From the NCBI GenBank assembly GCA_038531745.1, contig JBCBBJ010000004.1, positions 62,001 to 126,000 on the forward strand: 64,000 nt of DNA, written 5' to 3'. Source of the DNA: CALLPQ01 sp038531745 (GTDB lineage Bacteria; Pseudomonadota; Alphaproteobacteria; Caulobacterales; Parvularculaceae). Of this stretch, positions 25,085 through 33,984 are shown piece by piece; the stretch's first letter is position 1; each line of letters begins with the position of its first letter. The position numbers were made by a program, and so were the translations under genes. The notes beneath the pieces are model-generated. The model saw only the letters and a list, made by a program, of their open reading frames with translations. It was not told the origin of the DNA and did no database searches.

Positions 25085-27091
25085 CTAGTTGATGGAGTCC
25101 ATAATCGAAGTCCGCTGCAGTTTTTTCAGCGGTACTTTAGGACCAAAACGGCCATCATCACCGGATACTGCATGCTCCGAATTGGAGTCGTTGGCATTGT
25201 CGCCATACGGTACCATGGAGCCATCGCTGTTGATCATCAGACGGTCAACATCGATTTTGAAGTTCTCGGAGAATGAGAACGGGCTCGCCGGGTCTTGACC
25301 TGGTGCCGAGTTCACAAAGAATGTGAATGACAGGTCGGACGTACCGAATGCGGCGCCGGGTGCTCCACCGTCGTTTAGGATGTTGGTGATCGCACCTGGC
25401 GTGATCAAGTACACACCATTGGCACCCTGATTAACAACCGCTGGGTCGAAGGGAAGCTCGAACTTGTATGTGTCGTCATACAGCTCGCCTGTTGTTCCCG
25501 TACGACCAGTGGTGTTCTTCATGGTCATCACACCTTTGAGCGATGTAATTGGCTCGCCATGGCCGTCAATCAGCGGCAGGTGCGATACGCGGAAGAAGTT
25601 CCGTGTAGCGGCATTACCCTGACCAACCCAGTCGAACGGACCAAAGTTTTGACCGGTCAGTTCAAGCTCAGCAAGGTCACCCGTTGGCAGCGGGATCGAG
25701 CAGACAAATTTCGGTGTTTTCGCACCGCCTGCACCACCATTGATCGTTACGCCATCACGTTCTTTACACGGCTCAACAAGGTTGAGGGTGTTTGACGCGA
25801 TGGAGATCACCTGATGGTCAATGGCGCCAGCACCGGTTGGTACTTTGATCGTGCCAACAACAACACCTTTGTCATCGAGGACATCTTCCTTGATGAATTT
25901 TGGTGTACCGGGCTCAAACGCCGTCAGCTGAACCCATGCAGAAGCATTTTCTTCAACCATAACTTTTTCATCTGAATCATCGTGGTCGATATCTTCAACA
26001 CGTGTTTCCGCGATGAACTCATAATCGTGTGGTGTTACAACAAATGTTGCTGTCCCCGCAGCACGGTCAAGCGTTGCCGTTGCGATAACGCCGCCATAGC
26101 CATCTGAAGAAACGAGATCAACCGACTCGATACCGGTCAGGTCTTCAAACTGAAGAACCATTTCGTGTGACTCGATATCTGTTGAGTCAACAATCCGGTC
26201 GAGGCTTTCTGGATCAGCTTTTGGATCAAACAGATTGTTCCAAATGCTCAGATTGATTGAGCCAACGGTCAATGACTGCACGGGATCATGCTGTGGTGTC
26301 AGGAAGCTTTTGAAATCCGTTTGGAAATCAATTTTTGCTTCTTTGGCACCAAAGGTGAAACCAAACGAAGGCTCACAGGTCATGATTGTGATCGTGTCGG
26401 GTGCACCAAGCGCAGCAGGGCCGCCAAAACCAACGGTCGCAAAAGCTTGGACCTGAACCTGTACATCGTCACATGATGTGAGAATGTCTGTGTCACCACC
26501 GGTGATCAAAAGAGGCAGAAGCAGACCAAAATCTGTCTGACGACCATTGTCACGCTGGTTAACAACTGAAACTTCAGCGTATGATTCGCCGAGCCCACCG
26601 GTGTTGGCAAGAATGTCGGCATCAAGATTGCCTTCACCCATCATGCCATTTCGGATGAGATCTTCACCGTTCAGCGCTGTTTTGAAGGTGGCACCACCAA
26701 CTTCCAGCTGAAGCAAGAACTCGTCGGGCAGAAACTCAACAAGCTCGCTATCTGGATCGATCCGTGTGGCATTCAATTCGAAATGCGCTTCGAACGGATG
26801 CTCCTCGGAGATGATGCGCTCATCAGCAACCGCAGCACCGGTAGATTTGATTTTCCCAACGGTAACGATTGGGGGAAGATCAGGGTGCAGAGGATTAGCT
26901 GTTTGGGTTTCCCGGATGATAAAGCCTGGGCGATCAATCGTCGTTACACCGGTTGCGGTGTCGATCGAATCATCGGCGGCGGTGTTCCCGTTGCCGTTGA
27001 TGTTTTTCAGTTTGAGCTCGAGCTGACCAGCATTGGCCGCCGTGCTCATTACGAGTACTGACGCAGCCGCCAGCAAAGACAGTTTTTTCAT
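25085..27091 (-). CDS. large secreted protein of unknown function, paralogue 1
   Basis: A 668-aa protein with a clear Sec signal peptide (basic start, hydrophobic core, cleavage near TAANA/GQLELKLK) and no further membrane segment. The mature part is acidic, poor in Cys and rich in beta-type sequence, and ends with a segment containing SDGSMVPYGDNANDSN. Asp-rich spots such as DIDHDDSDE could bind calcium. No known family was recognised. It is a tandem paralogue of the gene at 27549-29543, has its own TTGACA promoter and a strong terminator, and lies next to the type II secretion genes. An abundant exoprotein or surface protein exported by that system is a reasonable inference. Confidence 0.8.
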   Translation of the reverse strand: MKKLSLLAAASVLVMSTAANAGQLELKLKNINGNGNTAADDSIDTATGVTTIDRPGFIIRETQTANPLHPDLPPIVTVGKIKSTGAAVADERIISEEHPFEAHFELNATRIDPDSELVEFLPDEFLLQLEVGGATFKTALNGEDLIRNGMMGEGNLDADILANTGGLGESYAEVSVVNQRDNGRQTDFGLLLPLLITGGDTDILTSCDDVQVQVQAFATVGFGGPAALGAPDTITIMTCEPSFGFTFGAKEAKIDFQTDFKSFLTPQHDPVQSLTVGSINLSIWNNLFDPKADPESLDRIVDSTDIESHEMVLQFEDLTGIESVDLVSSDGYGGVIATATLDRAAGTATFVVTPHDYEFIAETRVEDIDHDDSDEKVMVEENASAWVQLTAFEPGTPKFIKEDVLDDKGVVVGTIKVPTGAGAIDHQVISIASNTLNLVEPCKERDGVTINGGAGGAKTPKFVCSIPLPTGDLAELELTGQNFGPFDWVGQGNAATRNFFRVSHLPLIDGHGEPITSLKGVMTMKNTTGRTGTTGELYDDTYKFELPFDPAVVNQGANGVYLITPGAITNILNDGGAPGAAFGTSDLSFTFFVNSAPGQDPASPFSFSENFKIDVDRLMINSDGSMVPYGDNANDSNSEHAVSGDDGRFGPKVPLKKLQRTSIMDSIN

Positions 27092-27198
27092 GAGTTATCC
27101 CCACCATAAGTGTTACACATACTGTGTGCGGAAACTTTGATCGTGAAATCGGTTGCGTTGTTGGTGAAATAGGCAACCAGCCTCTGCACACCATTAAC

Positions 27199-27227
27199 GC
27201 AATAGTAATATATTAAGTTTTTGTCAA
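27199..27227 (-). promoter_or_regulatory. sigma-70-type promoter of secreted paralogue 1
   Basis: On the minus strand a perfect -35 hexamer TTGACA (27227-27222) is followed by a 17-base AT-rich spacer and TATTGC (27204-27199) as a -10 element. It lies about 110 bases upstream of the ATG at 27091. The strong -35 fits a highly expressed product. Confidence 0.6.
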
Positions 27228-27476
27228 TGTTATCACAAACTGGTGAGGGTTGTATTTGGGCTCTATATTTCGCCTGAAGTGAATACACCGATAAGGGGAA
27301 TTTTCACCATAAAATATTCGCATGGCGAGACCTGTGCTTTGTAGATTTTTATTGTTAACGCGCGAAAAGGTCTTCCGCGACGTCGTTCCTCTTTTTCGTG
27401 TTTCAGTAGCAGGCTCACTCGCGGCTCATAAACGACATACGCAATGAGTGCGCAATATGATCCGGCTTTTACCAAC
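27228..27476. other. spacer between the two secreted paralogue genes
   Basis: An AT-richer, non-coding stretch upstream of the promoter of paralogue 1 and beyond the terminator of paralogue 2. Only short unsupported open frames are present. No repeat or RNA gene was recognised. Confidence 0.4.
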
Positions 27477-27502
27477 AAAAAAGCGGGCCCCGAAGGCCCC
27501 GC
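27477..27502 (-). terminator. rho-independent terminator with UUCG tetraloop
   Basis: On the minus strand an 8-bp stem of gcggggcc with gggcccgc, interrupted by one G-G mismatch, closes a C(UUCG)G tetraloop and is followed by six T residues. It terminates the 664-aa secreted paralogue gene, whose stop is about 50 bases upstream. Confidence 0.85.
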
Positions 27503-27548
27503 CTTTCGATTTCATGCCGAACGCGATGCTCAGCGCTGAGATCTGGAT

Positions 27549-29543
27549 TTACATCGCTGTGTCTTTATCAAGGAACTTCAGCGGCGTTTTTGGACCAAAG
27601 CGGCCATCATCACCGGACACAGCATGGTCCGAATTGGAATCGTTGGCATTGTCGCCATATGGCACCATAGAGCCGTCGCTGTTGATCATCAAACGGTCAA
27701 CGTCAATCTTAAAGTTGGCGACGTTGACGTCCGATTGCGAAGCAATCGCCGCACCGCCAACATTGTTCACAAAAAATGTGAACGAGATGTCAGAGGTACC
27801 GAATGCGGCACCTGGCGCGCCGGCATCGTTCAGGATGTTCGTGATCGCACCGGGTGTGATCATGTAAACACCGTTGGCACCCATATTTGGTACTGCTGGG
27901 TCAAACGGCAGCTCAAATTTATAAGTATCGTCGAACAAGGCGCCCGCATTTCCGCCGCCGCCAGTTGTGTTTTTCAGGGTCATCACGCCTTTCAGGGACG
28001 TGATTGGCTCGCCATGACCATCGATCAGCGGCAGGTGCGTTACCCGGAAGAAGTTCCGCGTCAGCGCGTTTCCTTGGCCAACCCAGTCAAATGGACCGAA
28101 GTTCTGGCCGGTGAGCGTAAGCTCAGCGAAGTCACCAGTTGGCAGTGGAAGATCACAGATAAACTTCGGTGCTTTTGAATTACCACCGAGGCTACCATTG
28201 ATCGTGACGCCGTCGCTTTCCTTGCAGGGTTCTACAAGGTTCAGCGTGTTCGCCGAAATGCTTACCGTTTGGTGATCAATAGCGCCAGCACCGGTCGGTA
28301 CTTTTTCTTGACCAATTACATCACCTTTGCTGTCAAGGATATCGACTTTTTCAAATTTCGGTGTGCCGGGGGCAAAAGCCGTAATTTGAAGCCAAGCTGT
28401 TACGTTCTCTTCAACATCAGTTTCTTCGTCTGACCCGTCATGGTCGATGTCGGTTACGATTGGATCAGCGGCCTCAAAGTCATATCCTGTTGAAAAGCTG
28501 ACGGTATTTGTCGCCCGATCCAGCGTACCTTCGGCAATCACCGCGCCGCCATCCGCTGCATCAACCAGTTGAACTGACTCGATCCCAGTCACGTCTTCGA
28601 ACTGGAATGTGATGTCGTGTGAGGCAATGTCCTCGGAGCCGACGGTCCGGGCATCGCTGTTCGGATCCGCTTTTGGATCAAACAGATTGTTCCAGATCGC
28701 CACGTCAAAAGAGCCAATTGTGATCGCTTGACGAGGCTCATGCGTGTCATAAGTCAGGAAGCTTTTGAAATCTGACTGGAAGTCAACTTTCGCCCGGCCC
28801 TGATTAATGTCGAAACCAAATGATGGTTCGCAAGTCATGATCGTGATCACGTCAGGAGAGCCAAGCGCGGCCGGGCCGCCAAAACCGACGGTTGAGAAAG
28901 CCTGAACCTGAACTTGTACCGGCGCGCATGGCGTCAGAATGCTTGCGTCACCACCGGTTACAGCCAAGGGCAAAAGCAGGCCAAAGTCTGTGTGCCGACC
29001 ATTGCCTTGATTGACGACGGAGACTTCCACATAAGATTCACCAAGACCGCCTGTATTATCGAGCACATCGGCGTCGAGATTACCTTCACCCATCATGCCA
29101 TTGCGGATGAGGTCCTCACCATTCAGGGCTGATTTGAAGGTTGCCCCGCCAACTTCCACTTGAAGCAGGAATTCGTCGGGCAGAAACTCTACGAGCTCAC
29201 TATCAGCGTCGACGCGCGTTGCATTCAGTTCGAAGTGTGCATCAAACGGATGCTCTTCTGAAATCACACGTTCCGCAGCAACAGCAGCACCGGTTGATTT
29301 GATTTTACCGGTCGTCACAACGGGCGGCAGGTCCGGATGCAGCGGGTTCGGCGTTGTTGTTGTCCGGATAATAAAGCCGGGGCGATCAATCGTTGTGACG
29401 CCCGTGGCCGTATCGGTTGCATCATCGGCAGCTGTGTTGCCGTTGCCATTGATGTTTTTAAGTTTGAGTTCGAGTTGTCCAGCGTTCGCGGCGGTGCCGA
29501 GAACAAGTGCTGACGCAGCGGCCAGCAAAGATAGTTTTCTCAT
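27549..29543 (-). CDS. large secreted protein of unknown function, paralogue 2
   Basis: A 664-aa protein that can be aligned by eye with the 668-aa neighbour over its whole length. They share the signal peptide, the GQLELKLKNINGNGNTAADD start and the DVDRLMINSDGSMVPYGDN C-terminal region. Differences cluster in the middle (around YDFEAADPIVTD) and in the extreme tail. Signal cleavage is expected after TAANA. No known domain was recognised. It lies directly downstream of the minus-strand gsp genes but has its own promoter and terminator, so it is a separate transcript. Gene duplication followed by divergence is clear. Function and export route remain inference. Confidence 0.8.
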   Translation of the reverse strand: MRKLSLLAAASALVLGTAANAGQLELKLKNINGNGNTAADDATDTATGVTTIDRPGFIIRTTTTPNPLHPDLPPVVTTGKIKSTGAAVAAERVISEEHPFDAHFELNATRVDADSELVEFLPDEFLLQVEVGGATFKSALNGEDLIRNGMMGEGNLDADVLDNTGGLGESYVEVSVVNQGNGRHTDFGLLLPLAVTGGDASILTPCAPVQVQVQAFSTVGFGGPAALGSPDVITIMTCEPSFGFDINQGRAKVDFQSDFKSFLTYDTHEPRQAITIGSFDVAIWNNLFDPKADPNSDARTVGSEDIASHDITFQFEDVTGIESVQLVDAADGGAVIAEGTLDRATNTVSFSTGYDFEAADPIVTDIDHDGSDEETDVEENVTAWLQITAFAPGTPKFEKVDILDSKGDVIGQEKVPTGAGAIDHQTVSISANTLNLVEPCKESDGVTINGSLGGNSKAPKFICDLPLPTGDFAELTLTGQNFGPFDWVGQGNALTRNFFRVTHLPLIDGHGEPITSLKGVMTLKNTTGGGGNAGALFDDTYKFELPFDPAVPNMGANGVYMITPGAITNILNDAGAPGAAFGTSDISFTFFVNNVGGAAIASQSDVNVANFKIDVDRLMINSDGSMVPYGDNANDSNSDHAVSGDDGRFGPKTPLKFLDKDTAM

Positions 29544-29662
29544 GAGAAATCCTCACGTTAAGGTTAAACACACTGGCTTGTGAGGACGGTAGACAATGCT
29601 GATGTTGGATTTTCCCAATCCCAGATCGCCACACGCGATCCCCCCCACAGACAGCAAGTGAA

Positions 29663-29691
29663 TAATTATTAACCATAATCGGGGAAGTCAA
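29663..29691 (-). promoter_or_regulatory. candidate promoter of secreted paralogue 2
   Basis: On the minus strand TTGACT (29691-29686) is followed by 17 bases and TAATTA (29668-29663), about 120 bases upstream of the ATG at 29543. The -35 element is strong and placed like the TTGACA of the paralogue. The -10 is weak and could be shifted a few bases within the AT-rich stretch. Confidence 0.45.
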
Positions 29692-29727
29692 CTCTATTCA
29701 CATTAAATTAAACATTGGTGAGAAACG

Positions 29728-29799
29728 CTCTCGCCATAAAAGTGGGAAAAACCCAGCATACCCAAAGGCTTGCTGAGTACCACTCTCTTAAGGCGAGAG
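29728..29799. repeat. nested long stem-loop downstream of the gsp minus-strand operon
   Basis: Three stems nest exactly: ctctcgcc/ggcgagag (29728-29735 with 29792-29799), agtgg/ccact (29741-29745 with 29780-29784) and cagca/tgctg (29754-29758 with 29771-29775). A competing hairpin, ggtgaga/tctcgcc (29717-29723 with 29729-29735), uses the same outer strand. The inner part works as a terminator on the minus strand. The outer pairing may be a 3'-end structure of the gsp mRNA or part of a small RNA. Confidence 0.5.
29747..29778 (-). terminator. rho-independent terminator of the gspJKLM operon
   Basis: On the minus strand actcagca pairs with tgctgggt (one wobble pair) around a 12-base loop and is followed by a run of five T residues. 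It lies about 140 bases after the stop of the last gsp gene and before the promoter of the next gene. Confidence 0.6.
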
Positions 29800-29917
29800 T
29801 CGAATTCTCACTTCAATCATCAGTTGTGTAACGATTTTGTGAAATTGCGGCTTTTTGTCGTGCGCCGGTAATTCGGCGTTTTTCCGGCATTTCGACCCGC
29901 CGGTGGTCGCTAGGGGC

Positions 29918-30370
29918 TTAATTGCTGGCGGGAAAAACCGTGATGTCCGTGGTGTTCTCACCATTACGTACGGTAACGGTTTCAAGCGTGATGGTTTCAA
30001 TGGTCCATCCGCCGTCCAAAACTGCGCCCTCTGGATAACTTGTAACCGCGCGGTCTTTTGCCAGCACGGTAACGAATGGTTGTTCGTCAATGGTCTGGAC
30101 CGCAATGATCAGCGGGAAAGAAGGCGATTCCGGCGCTTTTTCTTCCGCAACCGTCTGCCTGATCGCCGCCGCGTCAAACCCGAAATGACCGGTTTTTAAC
30201 AGGCGTGCCTGCTCCGCGCTCGCCAACCCGGCAAAGTCATTGGGCGCTAGCGCGGTTTGCCAGGCCTGTTCGCGTTTTGCATAGGCACTGCCTGCCGCCA
30301 ACGCCGATAAAACGCCGCCGGCTGAGCCGAGCGCAATCAGACCGACACAGAGTAAAATCAAATTTCGCAT
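29918..30370 (-). CDS. GspC/PilP-like inner-membrane protein of the type II secretion system
   Basis: A 150-aa protein with one N-terminal transmembrane helix (about residues 5-28), a charged linker, and a C-terminal beta domain of about 65 residues, from PLIIAVQTIDEQPFVTV to TDITVFP. This resembles the HR domain of GspC and the PilP fold that contacts the secretin. No PDZ domain follows, unlike long GspC. It is the last gene of the gspJ-K-L-M arm, with its ATG overlapping the gspM stop codon, so it could be called GspC or GspN by position. Its probable role is linking the inner-membrane platform to the secretin. Confidence 0.6.
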   Translation of the reverse strand: MRNLILLCVGLIALGSAGGVLSALAAGSAYAKREQAWQTALAPNDFAGLASAEQARLLKTGHFGFDAAAIRQTVAEEKAPESPSFPLIIAVQTIDEQPFVTVLAKDRAVTSYPEGAVLDGGWTIETITLETVTVRNGENTTDITVFPASN

Positions 30371-30972
30371 TACTGGAGGCCTTCGTTACTGTCGGTGGGC
30401 GCTGGCGCTTCAACAGTGATAAAGGCCAAGCCGGAGGCGGTAAACGCGCCGCTATCATCCTGACGTACCGTGAGTGAAAGATCCGTCACCGGCAAGGCTG
30501 GTTTAGCGCTTGCCATACTGCCCAACGCTTTGATCACATCAACTGCATCGCTGCTGCGGCCGATAACCTGAAACCGAAGTGCCTCGCCATTTTCAAGATC
30601 GATGATCACCGGATCAACCTCAATCGTGATCCGTTCAAGGAGCGCGCGGCGGCCGATTTCTGACAGGGTGCTGCGGATCTGCGCGGCGATAATGCCCGCC
30701 GTCGGGCCTTTCCAATAATGCGATTGCCAGTCAGTGAGAATGGTGTCGGTCTGGCGAACCCGCGATTCCCAACGGTCAATATCGATACCGTCCCCATACT
30801 GAGCAAGGCGTTTGGCCAATACATCATGTTCACCGCGCATGACACTCACGCGGTCGCCCACTGATAGTACTGCCGATAGGCCAAGCACAAAGCCAAGGGC
30901 GATCAGCGCATATTGGGTGCGTGGTGCAATATCTGCAAGGAGCCGAGACAAGCCGGTGCTGAAATTAGCCAT
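30370..30972 (-). CDS. gspM: type II secretion protein GspM
   Basis: A 200-aa bitopic inner-membrane protein. A short cytoplasmic N-terminus is followed by a helix at about residues 20-40 (ALIALGFVLGLSAVLSV), a coiled region, and a ferredoxin-like periplasmic domain (ALRFQVIGRSSDAVDVIKALGSM). This is the GspM pattern. GspM pairs with GspL in the inner-membrane platform. Its ATG overlaps the end of gspL by 8 bases and its stop overlaps the next start, showing translational coupling. Sequence identity in this family is low, so the call rests on topology, length and context. Confidence 0.75.
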   Translation of the reverse strand: MANFSTGLSRLLADIAPRTQYALIALGFVLGLSAVLSVGDRVSVMRGEHDVLAKRLAQYGDGIDIDRWESRVRQTDTILTDWQSHYWKGPTAGIIAAQIRSTLSEIGRRALLERITIEVDPVIIDLENGEALRFQVIGRSSDAVDVIKALGSMASAKPALPVTDLSLTVRQDDSGAFTASGLAFITVEAPAPTDSNEGLQ

Positions 30973-32257
30973 TGTCGCCTCCCGTTACGTCCATTTGGCC
31001 GTTGATCGCCTCGCCAGTTTTTTCGGTTCCGTTTGCGCGGCGTGCATCGGAGGAAACATTCAAGCCTGCGCCGGAGGGTGATGGCGCCAACGCGGGCGCG
31101 GCGTCCTCCGATTGCGTATCACCGCGGGCCGGTTCTTCGCGATAGAGATCAAGATCACCGGCCAGCGCGGGTACCTTTGCTTTTGCGGTAAAGAATGCTG
31201 CGTTGGTGCTCTCCAAAAAGACATCTTCAAGATAGGGCGAGGTTTCAAGCGCGCTGGCGAGCGCGGTGAAGTCGGGCGCTTCTTCCACCCGGGTGAAAAC
31301 CTCAACACCGGTATCATTGATCGTGATACTGACAATATCACCCACCTCTTCGGTGATCGACTGCGTTATCGCGGAGACAACATGTAAGGCGAGGGCAGGG
31401 TTCGCAAGGCTGCGTGCGGTATCAATCTGCGCCTGATTGCCAAGCGCTGCGGCCCGGAGTTGATAACCCTCCCGATTATCACGCACCGCTTCGGCAAGTC
31501 GCTGTTGACCGTTCTGTATCCGTACAGAATATGTTGCCGCTGCCCCCAATTGAAAGGCCAGCAGAAGGCCAAGTAGACCAGCGGCAAGACCAGCAACTTT
31601 TGGCGGCGCAAAACTGATGGCCAAATTGTCGGGATCGCGGTCAAGCATCGGCAAGTCGCTTCGCCAGGGCACGTGTTCTGGCGTTGGTGTCACGCTATTG
31701 GTCCCCACGCCAAGCTGCTTGCCAGCCCGCAAGAACAGCTGCCATTCGCGGGAAGCCGGTGTTTCTGGCCACCATCGTGAAGCCGTCAGAACACTATCCT
31801 GCCAAATCTCGCCTTCCACGCCTTCATCGCATTGAACAAGCCGATTGCCATTTTCCAAGGGCTCCCGGGCGAGACTTTCGGGCAGGCACCGCTGGGTGGA
31901 AATAGGCGTGTCCTGATCAATCTTGAGATCGCCGGACCAGGCCCACAGACCGGCATCCCGCGGTTCGGCGCGATCTTGTTCAATCCGCATTCTGATGGCG
32001 GCAAAGCGTTGTTGTTGGCGGGCTTTTAGGCGCGCCGCCTCAAGACCGCTTTTGGTATTGGCAGCAAGCCGGATCCGCGAGAAATTACAGTGTTGCCGGG
32101 CCACCAGATAGACAATTGGCGCAAGCGCACCGCCCGGCTGGACCGTGTGAACCGTCCCGTGATTGCGCACCAGCTTAAGGGTAGGCTGGAAGGACAAGCG
32201 GGATGACCGGTTCTCTGTCGCCGGTGTCGGCATCTTTTTGGGTAGTGTCTGGGTCAT
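30965..32257 (-). CDS. gspL: type II secretion protein GspL
   Basis: About 430 aa. The N-terminal two thirds form a cytoplasmic actin-like domain without strong motifs. It is followed by a transmembrane helix near LAAGLLGLLLAFQLGAAATYSV and a periplasmic ferredoxin-like domain (DIVSITINDTGVEVFTRV) with an acidic, Ala/Pro-rich tail. GspL recruits the ATPase GspE to the membrane. The start is uncertain. ATG at 32257 gives 83 bases of overlap with gspK, and ATG at 32233 and an upstream frame to 32338 are alternatives. Some overlap is unavoidable, as the domain begins inside the gspK 3' end. Confidence 0.78.
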   Translation of the reverse strand: MTQTLPKKMPTPATENRSSRLSFQPTLKLVRNHGTVHTVQPGGALAPIVYLVARQHCNFSRIRLAANTKSGLEAARLKARQQQRFAAIRMRIEQDRAEPRDAGLWAWSGDLKIDQDTPISTQRCLPESLAREPLENGNRLVQCDEGVEGEIWQDSVLTASRWWPETPASREWQLFLRAGKQLGVGTNSVTPTPEHVPWRSDLPMLDRDPDNLAISFAPPKVAGLAAGLLGLLLAFQLGAAATYSVRIQNGQQRLAEAVRDNREGYQLRAAALGNQAQIDTARSLANPALALHVVSAITQSITEEVGDIVSITINDTGVEVFTRVEEAPDFTALASALETSPYLEDVFLESTNAAFFTAKAKVPALAGDLDLYREEPARGDTQSEDAAPALAPSPSGAGLNVSSDARRANGTEKTGEAINGQMDVTGGDNG

Positions 32258-33299
32258 TGTTTGCCTGGCGGTCTTCCTCTGGCGCGGTTTTACGGGGCTC
32301 TGGTGCGGGGTCGGTTGACCCGTGGGTGGTGGCCGCATCCGTCAGCCGCCCGGTGGGGGCTGTGGGCCCTGCACTTATAAAAGAGCGCTTATAGGGTTTG
32401 ACCAGATGGTTAACCGATTTTTCCACCTCAATGATGCGATAAATGCCGCGCTGGTTCGAGGTGGTAAGCAAAAATCTTGCCCTCGGGCCGGGTCTCGGGT
32501 TGGTCAGGGTCGCAAGGCTCACAATATCGGCGCTGGCCTCATCGAATTCCTCGGTCAGGGTGCCGATAAGCGGCGGCAACGCAAAGTCCGGTTTGACCAG
32601 CGCAGTATTTCGATCGAGCGTTGTGATCGCCATCAGGCTGTTCCAAAACCGGTCACCAAGCTCTGGTGGAATGGACAAAAGCCTCGTCATCTCCAACACG
32701 TGGCGCAGGGGCGCATCGGTTGGGGGCGTGCGCTGGTACAAACGATAGTCAGCGCTTTCCGCGCCCAGAAACCGGCGTTCATTGTCGCCGTCCATATAAT
32801 CGCCAAGCTCGGCAGCAAGGCGGGTTGCATCTTCGCGGGCAAAGCCCGCGATCTCAAAATACGCGATCAGTTTTTCGTCGCGCAGTAAATTGATGGCTGC
32901 CAGGCCGCCGCTGTCCCGATATGACACAAGTACGGGCACATCATCGGCCACGGAGCGGCGGACACTGCCATCGCCGCGCCAAAGATCGACGGTGCTCGTT
33001 GGCGCGTTCGGATCATCGATGCCAAGCACAAATTCTGACGAAAGATCCGCGATGGCGCCGTCGCGGATGCCGCCTGGCACCGCCACAGAGGTGAGAAAGC
33101 GAAAGGTTGCTTCCGCCTCCGCCGACTGAAAGGCCGCCGCCACACGGGCCTGATCCTGCAGAGCGCGCATATACAAAGAGGAGCGTTCAAGAGCGGCATA
33201 GGCGGCAAACGCAACGAGCGAAATGGCCGCCAGGGTCATGAGCACGAAAGGGAGCACAAAACCCGATTGCGCCGATTTTTTCCGCTCTGTCATTGCCAA
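32175..33299 (-). CDS. gspK: type II secretion minor pseudopilin GspK
   Basis: A 374-aa large minor pseudopilin. A basic leader (MTERKKSAQSG) is followed by the processed hydrophobic helix FVLPFVLMTLAAISLVAF. Position +5 is Phe, not Glu, as expected for GspK, which sits at the tip of the pseudopilus. The remaining globular domain contains the helical insertion and the LAAELGDYMDGDNERR region near the calcium-site area of the family. It follows gspJ by 4 bases and overlaps gspL. Processing needs a prepilin peptidase, which is not in this window. Confidence 0.85.
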   Translation of the reverse strand: MAMTERKKSAQSGFVLPFVLMTLAAISLVAFAAYAALERSSLYMRALQDQARVAAAFQSAEAEATFRFLTSVAVPGGIRDGAIADLSSEFVLGIDDPNAPTSTVDLWRGDGSVRRSVADDVPVLVSYRDSGGLAAINLLRDEKLIAYFEIAGFAREDATRLAAELGDYMDGDNERRFLGAESADYRLYQRTPPTDAPLRHVLEMTRLLSIPPELGDRFWNSLMAITTLDRNTALVKPDFALPPLIGTLTEEFDEASADIVSLATLTNPRPGPRARFLLTTSNQRGIYRIIEVEKSVNHLVKPYKRSFISAGPTAPTGRLTDAATTHGSTDPAPEPRKTAPEEDRQANNDPDTTQKDADTGDREPVIPLVLPAYP

Positions 33300-33303
33300 C
33301 CCC

Positions 33304-33984
33304 TCACAAGAAATCGCCGGGGCGGACGGGCAAGACCGGGTCGCTTTCCACCGGTGCGATCAAGACATTGCGCGTCACGGTGTTACTGCCCGCCGGCGCA
33401 GGCCCGGTGACTTCCATCTTGATGGCCATGGGCAGCAACGGCGTTTCAAAAAGCTCAGCATCGGTAAAGGGGCCCGGTTCCGGGTTTTTCGCGGGTGGCC
33501 AGACCGGGTACCAATTGCCATCGGCGCCTAAATAGGAAAACGCCGCCGCAGTGGCACCGGGAAAGGTCTCCATGACCCAGCCCGTATTCGCCGCCGCGTA
33601 AGAAAGGGTGATTGCATTGGCATTCCGGTCTTTCAGAAGTTCCATGCTTACCACGGCCAAACCCTGTTCGCGTTGGTGGAGAGACGCAGTGGACAGACCT
33701 GAAAAAAAGTCGGCGCGCCCAATAAAAGCTTCATCGGGTTGGGCGGGCCAGCCCGGCAAAAGACCACCCACAACCGCGCGAAATTGCTGATTATTGACAA
33801 CCCCGCTCAGCGCGCGTTCGGCCGCGCCGGTGGTTTTTGCCGAAATGGCGAACCATGCACTCATGGATTGAAATAGCGCCAGCGACGCAAGGGACGTGAT
33901 CACCAGGGCAATCAGCACCTCGAGAAGGGAAAAGCCGGCCATGCCCCGGGTCACTCGCGTTGCCCGGTCGGAAACCCTGGTCAT
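33304..33984 (-). CDS. gspJ: type II secretion minor pseudopilin GspJ
   Basis: A 226-aa minor pseudopilin with a 17-residue leader and prepilin cleavage at GMAG/FSLLEVLIALVITSL, including Glu at +5. The globular part contains the DRNANAITLSYAA and TGPAPAGSNTVTRNVLIAP stretches typical of PF11612. The start at 33984 is favoured by AGGGGA 7-8 bases upstream. The frame stays open to an ATG at 34059, which would give an unusually long leader. First gene of the minus arm, divergent from gspE. Confidence 0.82.
   Translation of the reverse strand: MTRVSDRATRVTRGMAGFSLLEVLIALVITSLASLALFQSMSAWFAISAKTTGAAERALSGVVNNQQFRAVVGGLLPGWPAQPDEAFIGRADFFSGLSTASLHQREQGLAVVSMELLKDRNANAITLSYAAANTGWVMETFPGATAAAFSYLGADGNWYPVWPPAKNPEPGPFTDAELFETPLLPMAIKMEVTGPAPAGSNTVTRNVLIAPVESDPVLPVRPGDFL

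Noticed and set aside
29717..29780. A fluoride or c-di-GMP riboswitch near the gsp minus arm
   Set aside because: Short similarity (cgccataa, acccaaaggc) is present, but the conserved cores and pseudoknot bases of these classes are missing, and the segment lies downstream of genes and upstream of a promoter.
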